A DNA stretch of 64,000 nucleotides from Blepharisma japonicum. Its lineage: Eukaryota; Ciliophora; Heterotrichea; Heterotrichida; Blepharismidae. Where the stretch lies: the NCBI GenBank assembly GCA_949751835.1, contig CATKHK010000007.1, positions 620,001 to 684,000 of the forward strand. Reading direction: 5' to 3'. Shown here piece by piece: positions 31,207 through 41,229 of the stretch. The stretch's first letter is position 1; every line of letters begins with the position of its first letter. The notes under the pieces were generated by a model. The model ran no database searches. It was not told the origin of the DNA and saw only the letters and a list, made by a program, of their open reading frames with translations. A program made the position numbers and the translations under genes.

Positions 31207-32340
31207 ATGGAAGGCACAAAAAGTTCACGATGGGCTGATTGGAGCGACGAAGACTACTCAAACGACGAAGAAAATCCAGCCATCACAGACCAAAACCCAG
31301 AACCTCACACAACCGAGCAGTCCCAAGAGGTTACTGTACAAAATTCAAAGCTGGATTCGGAAAGTCCGCCATACACATTAAAGCTCACAAATGTTCCTTA
31401 TAGCGTCCGTGACGAAAACGAAATCAAAGTATTTTTCGGCCTTACTAATGAACAAATAGATCAAGTAAAGGTTAAAATGATTGTAGGAGACCGTGGATTT
31501 ATTGGGCATGTCTATTTGACGATAGATCAAAAAGCATTAGCATTGAAACTGATGGAGAAAAATGGGGCAGATTTCAAAGGAAGAAGTATCAGAGTGTATG
31601 TTCCAAATCCTCATATAGGATATATTAACGATAGAGGAAATAATAAAAGAGATTATGAAAATCAGAGGAAAAGTAGGTACAATGAAGAAAAAAATCAGTA
31701 TAATGGTGGCGAGAGAAGGCAGTATGATCAAGATAGTCGAAACCAAAGGACTGATACTAAGAAAAAGTACATCAAAAAGGAAAGCCCTGTGATAAAAACT
31801 TCTCAAAAAATCACTATTGCGCCAGACCCGCAAAATAAACCGCATCCACAGAAAATCACTATTGCCTCAGATCCTCAGAGTAATAGTAAAAGCCAAGCCA
31901 AGAATGAAGAACGAAAATATCCAGAAGAAACGACTTATAATTTGAAAAGTATTGAAAAGCCAGCTGAGGTGAAACCTACCATAACTTCAGATGAAAAGCC
32001 AAAGCCAAAATCAAACCCATTTGCAAGTGCAAAGCCGATAGATACTACAAAAAGAGACTTAATTTTTGAAGAAAAATCTAAAGCCGAGATATCAAAAGTC
32101 CTTGAAGATGAAACTTATCACATTGGAAAAATTTCAACTAAGAAAAACGAAGAAGAACGTGTCTCAGAAAAAAAGGTTGAGGTTGAGCGTGATCAGGAAA
32201 GAAAAAATTCCTCGGAAAAAGGAAATAACCGTGAAGATTATTATCAGCGAAGACCATACAGAGGAAGAAACTTTAATTCAAGAGGTGCAACAAGAGGAGG
32301 AATGGACGGAAGGTATCGCCGAAAAGAATATATAGACTAA
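31207..32340 (+). CDS. RRM protein, eIF4B/eIF4H-like
   Basis: The 377-residue frame starts MEGTKSSRWADWSDEDY, similar in style to eIF4B N-termini. One RRM follows near residues 55-135 (YTLKLTNVPYSVRDENEIKVFF for beta1-alpha1, then GDRGFIGHVYLTI as RNP1-like, and GRSIRVYVPN). The rest is low-complexity and highly charged. It contains a short direct repeat (KITIAPDPQNK and KITIASDPQSN, about residues 198-220), a Lys/Glu-rich stretch, and a C-terminal RG/RGG tail (RRPYRGRNFNSRGATRGG). This layout (RRM, charged region, RGG) fits an mRNA-binding cofactor of eIF4A. Assignment to eIF4B or eIF4H rests on layout more than on specific motifs. Confidence 0.72.
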   Translation: MEGTKSSRWADWSDEDYSNDEENPAITDQNPEPHTTEQSQEVTVQNSKLDSESPPYTLKLTNVPYSVRDENEIKVFFGLTNEQIDQVKVKMIVGDRGFIGHVYLTIDQKALALKLMEKNGADFKGRSIRVYVPNPHIGYINDRGNNKRDYENQRKSRYNEEKNQYNGGERRQYDQDSRNQRTDTKKKYIKKESPVIKTSQKITIAPDPQNKPHPQKITIASDPQSNSKSQAKNEERKYPEETTYNLKSIEKPAEVKPTITSDEKPKPKSNPFASAKPIDTTKRDLIFEEKSKAEISKVLEDETYHIGKISTKKNEEERVSEKKVEVERDQERKNSSEKGNNREDYYQRRPYRGRNFNSRGATRGGMDGRYRRKEYID

Positions 32341-32570
32341 CACATCAAGATTTTAATGATATGGGAAATCTAATTTATCATTATTCAGTTAATTTTTGCA
32401 AATAAAGAATGAAGTAAAAATTAAATGAAATGTTAATTGTTTTACATTTATAGTCCTAGATACAGATTAGCGCTGACCATAAAACTAATATATCAAAGAA
32501 TTTTAACAATTTAAGATAGCTAATACGAATTATTTAAACCTTAATTTAATAGACGACCAACTTTTTATTC

Positions 32571-33467
32571 CTAATATAAGTTCGAGTGATCTAAATCTTG
32601 ATAAATACCATTAGAATTTCCTTCTTCTCTTCTAGATTTGTTTTTTCTTCATTTTAATCAAGCATATTTAGAGAAAAAGAGCGTCATAGTGAACACTAAA
32701 ACAACTAGATACACAATTCCTACAATAAACCAATCAATCCCTTCTAATGTTGAAGGAGCAGCTACTAAATAATTTGCTTGGCATTGATTTAAGCAATTAT
32801 TGCAAGAGCATGGCTGAACTTGATAGCCATATGCATTGGTTACGTTTGCACTGCAAGGTAAAAACTGTAAATCCAAAGCATCAGGGCCATCTGAAAAATA
32901 AAAGGTAGTCCAAACAAGCCCTATAGGGATTCCTTCATATCCTTGAAATTCTAAAAATCCTTGTGGACTTTGCATAGCAGATACTTCAGTAGCATAGGGG
33001 CATTTTTGGCAACTTTGGTATATTTCGCAGGAAAGGGAATTTGTAACAGTAAAATTTGTCAATAGAGCTAAAACAAGCTGAGTTGGCTCTACAGGGCTAG
33101 GTACATATTTTTGTTCGCCAGTTTTTACGTATTGAGATTGAAGAGGATGGCATGTAAAGTGGCATCACAAATTTTTTAAATTCGCCGCACATATATCACA
33201 ACCACCTACAGAATGACCAAAAGTTTCATCTAAAAGAAAAAACTTGTTATTCATTGCTTCGTTTTGATCTTGACTACAACAAACTTCTTGACCTAAAAAC
33301 ATTGGACAAGCATAAGGAGCAGTAAAGTTTTCCATAAAGGGAGGAGTAGGAGGGTTAACAGAAAACGGTGTTTGACAGTTATAAGGGGCTTGCACACAAC
33401 TTTGTCTTAATGAACATAGAGAATAAACCTGAGCAAATAATAATAAAATCCATATCTTGGCCACCAT
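32571..33467 (-). CDS. Stand-alone NPC1 N-terminal domain protein, single TM (copy 1)
   Basis: The 298-residue frame starts MVAKIWILLLFAQVYSLC (signal peptide), reads TGA(Trp) at 33165-33167 and 32658-32660, and ends at TAG 32571. The body is the Cys-rich cholesterol-binding NPC1 N-terminal domain: NFTAPYACPMFLGQEVCC, GGCDICAANLKNLWCHFTC and the CSCNNCLNQC ending. One transmembrane helix (GIDWFIVGIVYLVVLVFTMT) and a short basic tail complete it. The sterol-sensing and RND permease domains of NPC1 are absent. TGA at 33165 aligns with a TGG (Trp) in its tandem paralogue, an internal proof of UGA=Trp. I infer a luminal sterol-binding membrane protein of endolysosomes or the phagosome. Confidence 0.85.
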
Positions 33468-33675
33468 TTATTCTATTATCTGGCGATAAATAAAAGGCTG
33501 TTTTCCAATTAAGATTATTTCAAAGAAATATTATTCAAGAAAATTATGTAATATAGATTGCATTATAGTCTTTTAGGGTAACTAGCCTATGTTCTGAGTA
33601 GCTTAATTGGATTTCAAAAAAATATATTTTCTCCAATCGCTCCAAAAAGATATGAGGTATAAGTGAAAATTAAAT

Positions 33676-34569
33676 TTACGAAGTTAAGCTACTTATACTT
33701 TCTGCAGGATCATGAGCTACATATGGCTGGATATCTCTCATTTTCTTCTCTTGATGCTTTCTCCAAGCAAACTTTGAGAAAAATATAATCATAGAGACAC
33801 CAAGAATAACGAGATAAGCAATTCCGACTACAGGCCAATCAAGTCCTTCCAAGGTTGTGGGGGAAGAGACATAATAGCTCGCAGCACAAGAATTCAAGCA
33901 TGTGTTACAGGTGCATGGCTGTATTGGATATCCCCATACACTTGTCACATTAGAATTGCATGGGAAAAATGACAAATCTAAAGCTTCCGGCCCATCCGAA
34001 AACTGAAAAGTCGTCCACACCAGCCCAATAGAAATGCCTTCATACCCTTGGAACTGCAAAAATCCTTCAGGACTTTGCATTGCCGACACCTGTGTAACAT
34101 AAGGACATTTCTGGCAGGACTCATACATTTCACAAGCCAACGAGTTTGTTACAGTAAAATTCGACAGCATAGTCCATATCTTTTGTTGTGGGCTTACAGG
34201 GTTTGGAACCCATTCATTAGGTCCAGCTTGTACATATTGTGCTTGATTAGGATTGCATGTGAAGTGACACCACATATATTTCATATTAGCAGCACATATA
34301 TCACATCCTCCGACAGAATGTCCAAATGTCTCATCCAATAAAAAAAACTTATAATTCATAGCTGAATTTTGGTCATCATTGCAGCATACATCTTGGCCTA
34401 AAAATGTTGGGCATGCATATGGAGCTGTAAAGTTCTCTTTAAAAGCTGGAATTTGAGGATTAAGAGGGACTGGTGCTTCACATATATAAGGAGGCTGAGA
34501 ACAGTGCTGAGTAAATGAGCATAATGCAAGTGCATTTGTTATCAGGAAGCTCAACAATATAATCTCCAT
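33676..34569 (-). CDS. Stand-alone NPC1 N-terminal domain protein, single TM (copy 2)
   Basis: The 297-residue frame starts MEIILLSFLITNALALC (signal peptide) and ends at TAA 33676. It is a close paralogue of the downstream gene, about 208 bp away in the same orientation. It has the same Cys framework (NFTAPYACPTFLGQDVCC, GGCDICAANMKYMWCHFTC, CTCNTCLNSC), one TM (GLDWPVVGIAYLVILGVSMI) and a slightly longer cytosolic tail (KHQEKKMRDIQPYV). The tail is the most divergent part and may carry sorting information (YVAHDPAES). It has no UGA at the Trp that copy 1 encodes with UGA. Recent tandem duplication is the simplest origin. Confidence 0.85.
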   Translation of the reverse strand: MEIILLSFLITNALALCSFTQHCSQPPYICEAPVPLNPQIPAFKENFTAPYACPTFLGQDVCCNDDQNSAMNYKFFLLDETFGHSVGGCDICAANMKYMWCHFTCNPNQAQYVQAGPNEWVPNPVSPQQKIWTMLSNFTVTNSLACEMYESCQKCPYVTQVSAMQSPEGFLQFQGYEGISIGLVWTTFQFSDGPEALDLSFFPCNSNVTSVWGYPIQPCTCNTCLNSCAASYYVSSPTTLEGLDWPVVGIAYLVILGVSMIIFFSKFAWRKHQEKKMRDIQPYVAHDPAESISSLTS

Positions 34570-34605
34570 TTAATGTATAATTAAATTAAAAGAAAAATGC
34601 CAAGT

Positions 34606-35724
34606 TTAAGGTGATTTGGAGTCATTTCGAGTATAAGGGACCACGGTAATTTCTAATGGGCTGTCTAAGTTTGGTTTTTGAAGATTTTTTTTCTCAAAAT
34701 CAGAAATATCGCATAGAGTAGTTTTGGATTCATCAATGGTAATAGATGAAGATCTTTTAGTTTTGTAGCTTGAAGAAATAAGCGATACATCAGCAGACCC
34801 AAAGGTAGAAGAAATTTTTGATAGAGCGTTCGGAAAATCGACTTTTAGCAGACCTCGGAAATCGTGATGTTCTAATAGTTTTTCAAGTTTTTTTATACGA
34901 GGCCTACTGAGCTCTTCTAGTCTTTTAGATGCAGTATATGGCTTTTTACAAGTTAGGCTTGTGTTAAAATCTTCAACTGTACTTTCTGGGATTTCATTAA
35001 GCCTGTATTTAACAATTCCAGATTTTCTTTCTAAATCTAAGCTGTCATTATGCCACTGTGCCAGCTTATTTCTCAATTTCTGCCTTTTTTGCTGTTTTTT
35101 TTCTTCGAAATAATCTTCCAGTTTTTGTAATTCTTCAGTTTTATTCAAAATATTTTCAAAACCTTGGCTATCTTTTTCCAACAATTTATTAGGGTAAGCT
35201 GATTTCAATTTCGCCGGTGATAAATGTCCAACTCTTTCTCATTCATTGATAGGGACTCTCGGTCTATGCGATTCTTGTGAATTTAGTCTTTTTCTTATCG
35301 GCAAATTTAAATCTTTCCCATCTAAAGATTCCACAAATAATTCAGGATCTTCTGATTTTTGTTTGCTGTGAATTTGAATCTAAATTACGTTTACAAGCTC
35401 TCTTTCCGCTTTTCTTTTCATCAGCCTCTGTCTTGACTGAAGCTTCTGTTCTACTGTTTTTTGGCTTCTTTCAAAAGACTCTAATTCAGCTTGCAGCTTT
35501 GCCATTCTTTCAGGTGAGTATGGCCCTGCATTAAATTCTTCTTGGATTTTGTGATAAAATTGTGATATTTTTGGGGAGGAAAAATATTTGTGATTCCATA
35601 AGTTGTCCATTACGTGGAAATATCGATAGTCTTTACGAATTGAAGGAATATTCGGAAATTCTTTTGGGGTAACAAATTTGTTGTTAATAATCATAAAAAA
35701 TAATTTAAGATACTTATACTTCAT
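34606..35724 (-). CDS. Hypothetical charged, helical protein
   Basis: Exons 35724-35395 and 35379-34606 flank a 15-nt intron (GTAAACGTAATTTAG, 35380-35394). They give 367 residues with one TGA(Trp) in NEWERVGH. A second in-frame ATG (35694) would shorten it by 10. The N-terminus contains KFVTPKEFPNIPSIRKDYRYFHVMD-type aromatic text. The middle has a coiled coil (about residues 75-115) and another Lys/Glu helix (LEDYFEEKKQQKRQKLRNKL). The C-terminus is Ser-rich and probably disordered. I do not recognise the family. Its alternating Tyr/Pro N-terminus and coiled coils would suit a cytoskeletal or axonemal protein, but this is a guess. It is 36 bp from the NPC1-NTD copy 2 start. Confidence 0.65.
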
Positions 35725-35830
35725 AAATGGTTAAATAATGAAGCAGATTTGTGTTAGGGTAAGAAAATAATCCATTTTATCATATAAATGAATTTCCATT
35801 GTAAAACGACTATTATATAAATTTAAAGAT

Positions 35831-36784
35831 ATGACTTATGACAGAAGAGAGCTTGGAATTGGAGCAGGGATTTGGGTGTCTGCAATAATTCTTGTGTTTG
35901 CCACATTTCTTGCGTTGTGGAATATTTATGATCATTATAAGCATATGTATTATCCCCAAGCTCAAAAAATTCTTATGGTTATTTTGACAGCGCCTATTTT
36001 GATTGGTTGGCCTAGTTGGGTCATAGTTCTTGTAGGAGAAGATGTAGGAATTCTTGAAGTTGTCACTGATATTGTGAAGTCACTGATGATTATTCTTTTC
36101 GTAGAATATACTCTAAGACTGATCGGATGGAGAATGGACAGCACAGGCTCTCATTACGACTATGATAAAGTCGAATCCTCATTTTCTCAGCTAGAAAATG
36201 GCACTCATCTATGCCCTTGCTTTGGGAAAATTCCTCTAAAAACCTCAGAAGATGTCAAAATTTTTATATGGAGGGTCAGATTTGCAGGCATTCAATATGG
36301 TATTGTTTTTTTCTTTGCTGCGATTGCTGCAACTCTTCTGCTGACTGTAGATGGAGATAACTATCATTATGGCGAGCTTGACCCTCACTATGGGTATTTT
36401 TGGATTAATATGATTAAAATTGTTGTCAGTGCAATTGCAATGTACCATTTATTACTTTATTTAACAAATATTCATAAAATTCATGAACTGAAGCATATGA
36501 ATGTTGATCCTAAATTTCTGGCAGTAAAAATTGCTTTTATTGGAACACAAATCCAGCCTACCGTTATAGGATCTTTAGCTGACTGGGGTGCAATAGCAGA
36601 CACTGATGAATATGATGTGGACCAGATTACAAGCTATACCACTTATTTACTTTTAAGTATTGAAATGATCATTTTTGCGTTTGTACAAGGACTGATATTC
36701 CCACCTAGAGAATATAAATATAAATACAGCAAGAAATCAGTGGATTCCGAAAAAGAGCCATTGGTTACTGCTGATAACCAATAA
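35831..36784 (+). CDS. OST-alpha / TMEM184 family membrane protein
   Basis: The 317-residue frame has about seven TM helices (GIGAGIWVSAIILVFATFLAL, then ILMVILTAPILIGWPSWVIVL, and others). It shows the family order: TM1, a loop (NIYDHYKHMYYPQAQKILM), TM2, and a Cys-rich patch LCPCFGKIPL near residue 128 like the palmitoylated Cys cluster of OST-alpha. The later helices carry the conserved VKIAFIGTQIQPTVI segment (family: K-x3-F-x3-Q, here KIAFIGTQ). The C-terminus has a tyrosine/basic run (EYKYKYSKK) and an acidic end. OST-alpha exports steroid and bile-acid conjugates; TMEM184 relatives have less defined roles. No UGA and no intron. Confidence 0.85.
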   Translation: MTYDRRELGIGAGIWVSAIILVFATFLALWNIYDHYKHMYYPQAQKILMVILTAPILIGWPSWVIVLVGEDVGILEVVTDIVKSLMIILFVEYTLRLIGWRMDSTGSHYDYDKVESSFSQLENGTHLCPCFGKIPLKTSEDVKIFIWRVRFAGIQYGIVFFFAAIAATLLLTVDGDNYHYGELDPHYGYFWINMIKIVVSAIAMYHLLLYLTNIHKIHELKHMNVDPKFLAVKIAFIGTQIQPTVIGSLADWGAIADTDEYDVDQITSYTTYLLLSIEMIIFAFVQGLIFPPREYKYKYSKKSVDSEKEPLVTADNQ

Positions 36785-36825
36785 TTAATTAATCGTTTTA
36801 TTATTAATTTATTTAATGAAAATTT

Positions 36826-37533
36826 TTATTTTATTATTGGATTATTGTGAAATTTTGGCTGAGGATAAAAACTTTCGAGGATTCTATATTGCGAATTTAA
36901 AGCAAACTGGGAAAGATCTAAAAGTGTAGTAACTGCGTCTTTTTGCTGATATAAACTATCTACTTGTCCTTCTAAGAATTTTCAAGTTTGGCTGAAATCT
37001 GGGCTATCGGTTAAAAAATAGGCTTCTGTGAATAGATAAGCTTTTCCGTATGCAGCTCTTGCAAGCAAATGCTGAGGAATAGCAAAATATTGAGGAGATG
37101 GTTTTTCACTACTAAGGTTCAAAATTAAATCCCATGTATCTCATAATATTTTTGTTGTGTTAAAAACATTGCTTGGCGATGCACTCATTGTCATTGCATC
37201 TTTTCACACATTTTTATATGGAATAATATATTCCATTCTCCTTTTAGTAAAATAATAAACTTTTTCTTTTGTATTCATTTTTCCGACTTCATTTGTGATT
37301 GCGTCTTCATTTAATTTTTCCTGCCAAGACTCCATCAAATGATATACCAGCGCGACAGGACCCTCTGGAAATATATGTCCGATTATTGCCTAATTATGGA
37401 TTACTGGAGACACTGCAGTTTCTTTAGCAGCAATTTGGAAGAGATTTGGGCTAAATCCTAAGGTTGGGGCGAGTTCTTGGCTTTTAAGCAGTATCAATTT
37501 GCGAATTGCTTTTAGTTTGCCGGTAGAACTCAT
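36826..37533 (-). CDS. COQ9: COQ9, lipid-binding ubiquinone biosynthesis protein
   Basis: Exons 37533-37405 (43 codons) and 37389-36826 flank a 15-nt intron (GTAATCCATAATTAG). They give 230 residues with three TGA(Trp) codons. This gene has no long standard-code open frame. The COQ9 pattern is clear: LGFSPNLFQIAAKETAVSP, a central FPEGPVALVYHLM, the helical IPYKNVWKDAMTMSASPSN, and the family ending YLFTEAYFLTDSPDFSQTWKFL. COQ9 presents quinone intermediates to COQ7 at the inner mitochondrial membrane. The first residues (SSTGKLKAIRKLILLK) are basic and could serve as a short mitochondrial targeting signal. Its start is only 36 bp from the start of the divergent LRR gene. Confidence 0.92.
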
Positions 37534-37569
37534 GCCAATTTTTATTATCTAATTTATTATGATGATAAT
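37534..37569. promoter_or_regulatory. 36-bp divergent promoter between COQ9 and LRR gene
   Basis: Two start codons on opposite strands lie 36 bp apart (37533 and 37570). The AT-rich spacer must hold both transcription starts or leader sequences. No standard TATA or initiator can be assigned. Both start codons are supported by the encoded proteins, though the LRR protein's first residues are not diagnostic. Confidence 0.5.
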
Positions 37570-38214
37570 ATGAAAGAAAAATACGTCGCAATTTGTGAAC
37601 AACTCAGAGTAACCCCAAACTCTAGCATTTTAAAAGCAATTGAAGAAGAACCAGACCTATTTTTCAGTGATAGATTTGCATTACCTCTAAACTACTTAGG
37701 CAATAGAGGAACACTTGCTGTTCTTCCATTCCTATACGACAACTCTGCCTTAAGAAGCTTAAATCTTAAAAATCAAGGCTTAAAAAGTGAATGCGCAATG
37801 GAATTGGCAGAACTTTTTAGATATCACCCTGGCATAGCTTCAATAGATTTAAGTCATAACAGAATTGGCAGCAACGGAGGGCAATCTTTGATGGAGCTTT
37901 TCGAAAATAATGAAAATATTAAAATTTTACATGTCGAGGATAACCCTATGGACTGGAAAATTATTAAAAAAATAACTGAGCTCCAGAAAACGAGAGAAAA
38001 GAAAAAAACACATCATGTGCCAAGAGACCAAGCTAAGCATGAGCAGGCGATGATGGAATGGCTGAATATAAATATTGAAGAATCAGGAAGTCTAGCACCT
38101 ATTTTTACACCATCGCCGAGCCAGACTATTTTGTCGCTGTTTTCGGCGAAAGATGAGCGGACGCATACTCAGTATGATCATGAAGATACAAATAGATCAT
38201 TAAGATACATATAA
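37570..38214 (+). CDS. Leucine-rich-repeat protein (RI-type)
   Basis: The 214-residue frame has no UGA or intron. Residues about 55-145 contain three or four LRRs with long RI-like repeats (ALRSLNLKNQGLKSECAMEL, GIASIDLSHNRIGSNGGQSL, NIKILHVEDNPMDWKIIKKI). Around them are a short N-terminal helical region and a charged C-terminal tail. RI-type LRR proteins are common binding scaffolds in ciliates, including dynein and ciliary regulators. There is no catalytic domain and no signal peptide, so a cytosolic protein-protein role is likely. Confidence 0.78.
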   Translation: MKEKYVAICEQLRVTPNSSILKAIEEEPDLFFSDRFALPLNYLGNRGTLAVLPFLYDNSALRSLNLKNQGLKSECAMELAELFRYHPGIASIDLSHNRIGSNGGQSLMELFENNENIKILHVEDNPMDWKIIKKITELQKTREKKKTHHVPRDQAKHEQAMMEWLNINIEESGSLAPIFTPSPSQTILSLFSAKDERTHTQYDHEDTNRSLRYI

Positions 38215-38272
38215 TTATTACTATTATCATAAGCCAAGAACTAAATTATATTTGTTTTAATATATCAAATTT

Positions 38273-40312
38273 TTAGGCAAAAACATTATAATGTTGTGAA
38301 AGAAGTATCTTAAAAAGAGCTGCACAATCAATAGCTTGTACATGAGCAGCTCTCCCAATAAAATTTCCCAGTGATATTTCTGGTATATCAAAAATTGAAT
38401 CAATCCTATATACCGCTTCTGCATTTATATTTGACATAATTGCAGAGGCCATCTCCAACTGCAAAGTATCATCCTTAAATACTCCTTTTCCTGCCTCTAT
38501 TCTAGCTGATTGAAAAGGGACATACCCATCTTGTAAAGAGCTAACCAAAAATATTTTTTTAAACCACCCAATACAAGGGTCAAAAGCAAGGTGATAAATA
38601 AAAGATTTTCTTGGGTCTTCAGTATCTTTTAGCGCCAATTGCTGAATACTTATATTTTTTTTATTCATTCTTAATAGTCAGCATCCAGCACCTACAAGCT
38701 TAGAATCCCCATATATAGACCCTAAATGTGGGGAACATAAACTAATAAAAATATTCATTTTTTCTTTATATATTTCAAGATGCTCTAAAGCTGCACGTAT
38801 AATGATACCTCCTAAAGAGTGTCCAATAAAAGATATTCTTTTGATTTTAATTGAGTTTTGCAGATGGACATAAGAAATTACTTCTTGGGCTAGTAAAAAT
38901 CCCATATCTCTTATGCTTGACATAGTGTTTTTTTCATTGGCTCGAGATATCAGAAAGTCTGCATTTGGATAAACCAAGCCAATTGTATCACGGATTTTTT
39001 TCATATCAAAAAAACACCCTGACAAGCCATGGACGAGCACAAAAAGGTGGCTTTCGCTTTGGGAGTATTTATTTTCTGGTAAAAATTCTTCGTTTTCATC
39101 TGTATATACTTCTTCAAATATTATAGGTACATTTTCCATATATGAAGTATCAATAATATCAGGGTCTCCTTTATAAAATATTGCTTTTCTCATAGCAACA
39201 GCCATTTCAGTATGAACTGAGTTTATATCAGAGTCACTGAAAAGCTCGCATGGAAATATTTTTTTCTCTATACACATAAATTGTGTCCAAAAATTTTTAA
39301 TAGCTTCATTATGCTGAATTTCAAATTTCCCGATAATATAGGTGGATCTAACCCTCATAATTTCTATAAATGCGTGCTTTATTAGGCATAAATTGCTAAC
39401 AACTTCACGCAACTCATTTAGAATGAACCTAAAAAGATCAGATTTATTTCTTGTTTTAGCGTATTTGCTGAATAAGCATCTTGGAACTCCTTCTTCTGGG
39501 ACTAAAAATAAATCATCTTCATTGATATTGTCTACTCATATAGGTAGGCTTATTTCTTCAGTCACACCTTCATTAAGATTTTCTATTTCTGTTTCATTTA
39601 TTGCTGTTAGTACATAATTTCGTATTTTATTGTGAATTATAGCAAGATGCAGCACATGCTCTTCATATACTCGGTCCAGCCTTTCTGAACTTAATCTTGT
39701 GTCATTTTTAGAAAAAATGCTGTTATAGCCATTATTAAATTTGAAATCTACAAGCATGGTATGAATGGAGACTTTTAAAACTGATGAATAAAATTCTGAA
39801 AAAGAGACTGGCATCATCTGATTAATGCCAAAAATTGGTCGATTTATTTTCAATTTATTTGACCCCACCTGTTTAAACAGGGGCAATCTACTTGGATCCC
39901 TCATTACGTCTAATAACTCTTCTTCTGAAATTTCTTTATTTGGTTCTGAGAAAAACAATTTTATTTCTACAATAAGCGGAATCTCTCTATTATGTCTTGT
40001 CATTTCAAATTCGGTTCTAAATACGACAATTTCGCTTAAATTTGCAATTTCTTGACAATATTTTATCAAAAAAATCTTTGATCTATATAAATTATCTGAA
40101 TCCAGCATTTGAGGATTATGAATATTATGCTCATAGTAATGTGAAACATCGTCAGACTGCTGAATAATTTGAGGAGATGCATACAGCCTATTATTGTCTG
40201 GCATTGTGAAATATGCCTTGCATTCAATAAAGTAGAAGCCTTTAAAAAATAAATCAATGTTTCTAAAGGAGTCAAGGTGAATTATTGCCTCGAAAATCCC
40301 ATTTGCTGGCAT
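38273..40312 (-). CDS. FAM135-like serine hydrolase/lipase
   Basis: The 679-residue single frame has TGA(Trp) codons at 39536-39538 and 38678-38680 and ends at TAA 38273. The N-terminal about 280 residues match the FAM135 layout: beta-rich opening (IFEAIIHLDSFRNIDLF, YFIECKAYF) followed by helices. The C-terminal alpha/beta hydrolase core has LFVLVHGLSG (oxyanion His428-Gly429) and the nucleophile elbow GHSLGG (Ser499). Later candidates for the triad acid and base are in SLQDGYVPF and RAAHVQA. Substrate is unknown; family members act as lipases or lipid regulators. No signal peptide is visible. The stop faces the LRR gene stop across 58 bp. Confidence 0.87.
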
Positions 40313-40477
40313 AGTTTTATTATGAAATAAAACTTCTATGAAAATTAATAGAGAAAATAATATATTTTATATTTAATTTTATTTTTTATTCTCTCGATTA
40401 TATAAATTATCTTGGTATTTAAATTAAATTATTAAGCTTTTGCTTAAAATCTTATCTAATTCAAAATTATTGCAGTA

Positions 40478-41161
40478 ATGTTTTCTTTACCTTTTATAAG
40501 AGGGAAAATCATAAAGCCAATCCCTCGAAAAGGAACACAAGAATACAGAGATCTGCAAGATCGGCTTCATCAAAGAAAAGAAGCAGAGCGAAACATTTCT
40601 ATCCCAGCCGCTGCTATCAATGAGATTAAAATACCTAAATTTTTGAGATGGATGCTTTGATTCAGCGGAGTCCCAGGTATCGCTGGAGCATTTGGGATTA
40701 TTACATCAGACTATAACACAAATGAATATAAAAAGTGCATGGAATTCTCAGGATTGTGAATTGGTTTATTCAGCACATTTATGGGCTCATGCATATGTGG
40801 GGTTGAAGCAATGCTGTATAATTTGAAAGCTTATGAAATGTCAAGAAATTGAATTTTTATAGGATTTTATAGAATATTAGTAGGTTTTTCTTATATACCA
40901 CTAGGACTATATTTTATATACAGTGTCCAACACGAGAATTGAAAAGGATTGACATTTTATCTTCTAGCTCATGAAGCACTAAACCTGTTCCAAGGTGTAG
41001 GTGCAACCAGAAGATTGATGCCAGCGTGGGTTAGCAATATTCAATGGCCATGGTCTATTTACTCTGGAACTGTGGTATTATTTATGATTTACTCGATTTT
41101 GAATAAAAATAACTACAATGAAAGAATGAAGATAGCTAATCAATTTTCTAAAAAAGAATAA
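40478..41161 (+). CDS. Small multi-pass membrane protein
   Basis: This 227-residue frame needs four TGA(Trp) codons and would be split into fragments in the standard code. The cytosolic N-terminus is basic (RGKIIKPIPRKGTQEYRD) and coiled-coil-like. About five hydrophobic segments follow (GVPGIAGAFGIITS, LWIGLFSTFMGSCICG, WIFIGFYRILVGFSYIPLGLYF, LTFYLLAHEALNLFQGVGA, and IYSGTVVLFMIYSI), then a charged tail. I do not recognise the family. The small size and tail orientation do not identify it. Confidence 0.65.
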
Positions 41162-41229
41162 AAAACTTACTCTAACCACTTGCTCTCTATTAATACCCAC
41201 AAAATTAATTTTTAAAATAAATCTTAAAT

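Larger units (their letters stand above)
32571..34569 (-). repeat. Tandem duplication of NPC1-NTD genes
   Basis: Two adjacent same-strand genes encode collinear proteins of 298 and 297 residues with the same domain order and the same cysteines. The proteins align throughout, from signal peptide to TM, and diverge mainly in the C-terminal tails. The spacer between them (33468-33675) is AT-rich and not obviously repeated. Confidence 0.8.

Noticed and set aside
32066-32335. Second plus-strand open frame inside the RRM gene
   Set aside because: It is an out-of-frame shadow of the Lys/Glu-rich low-complexity region.
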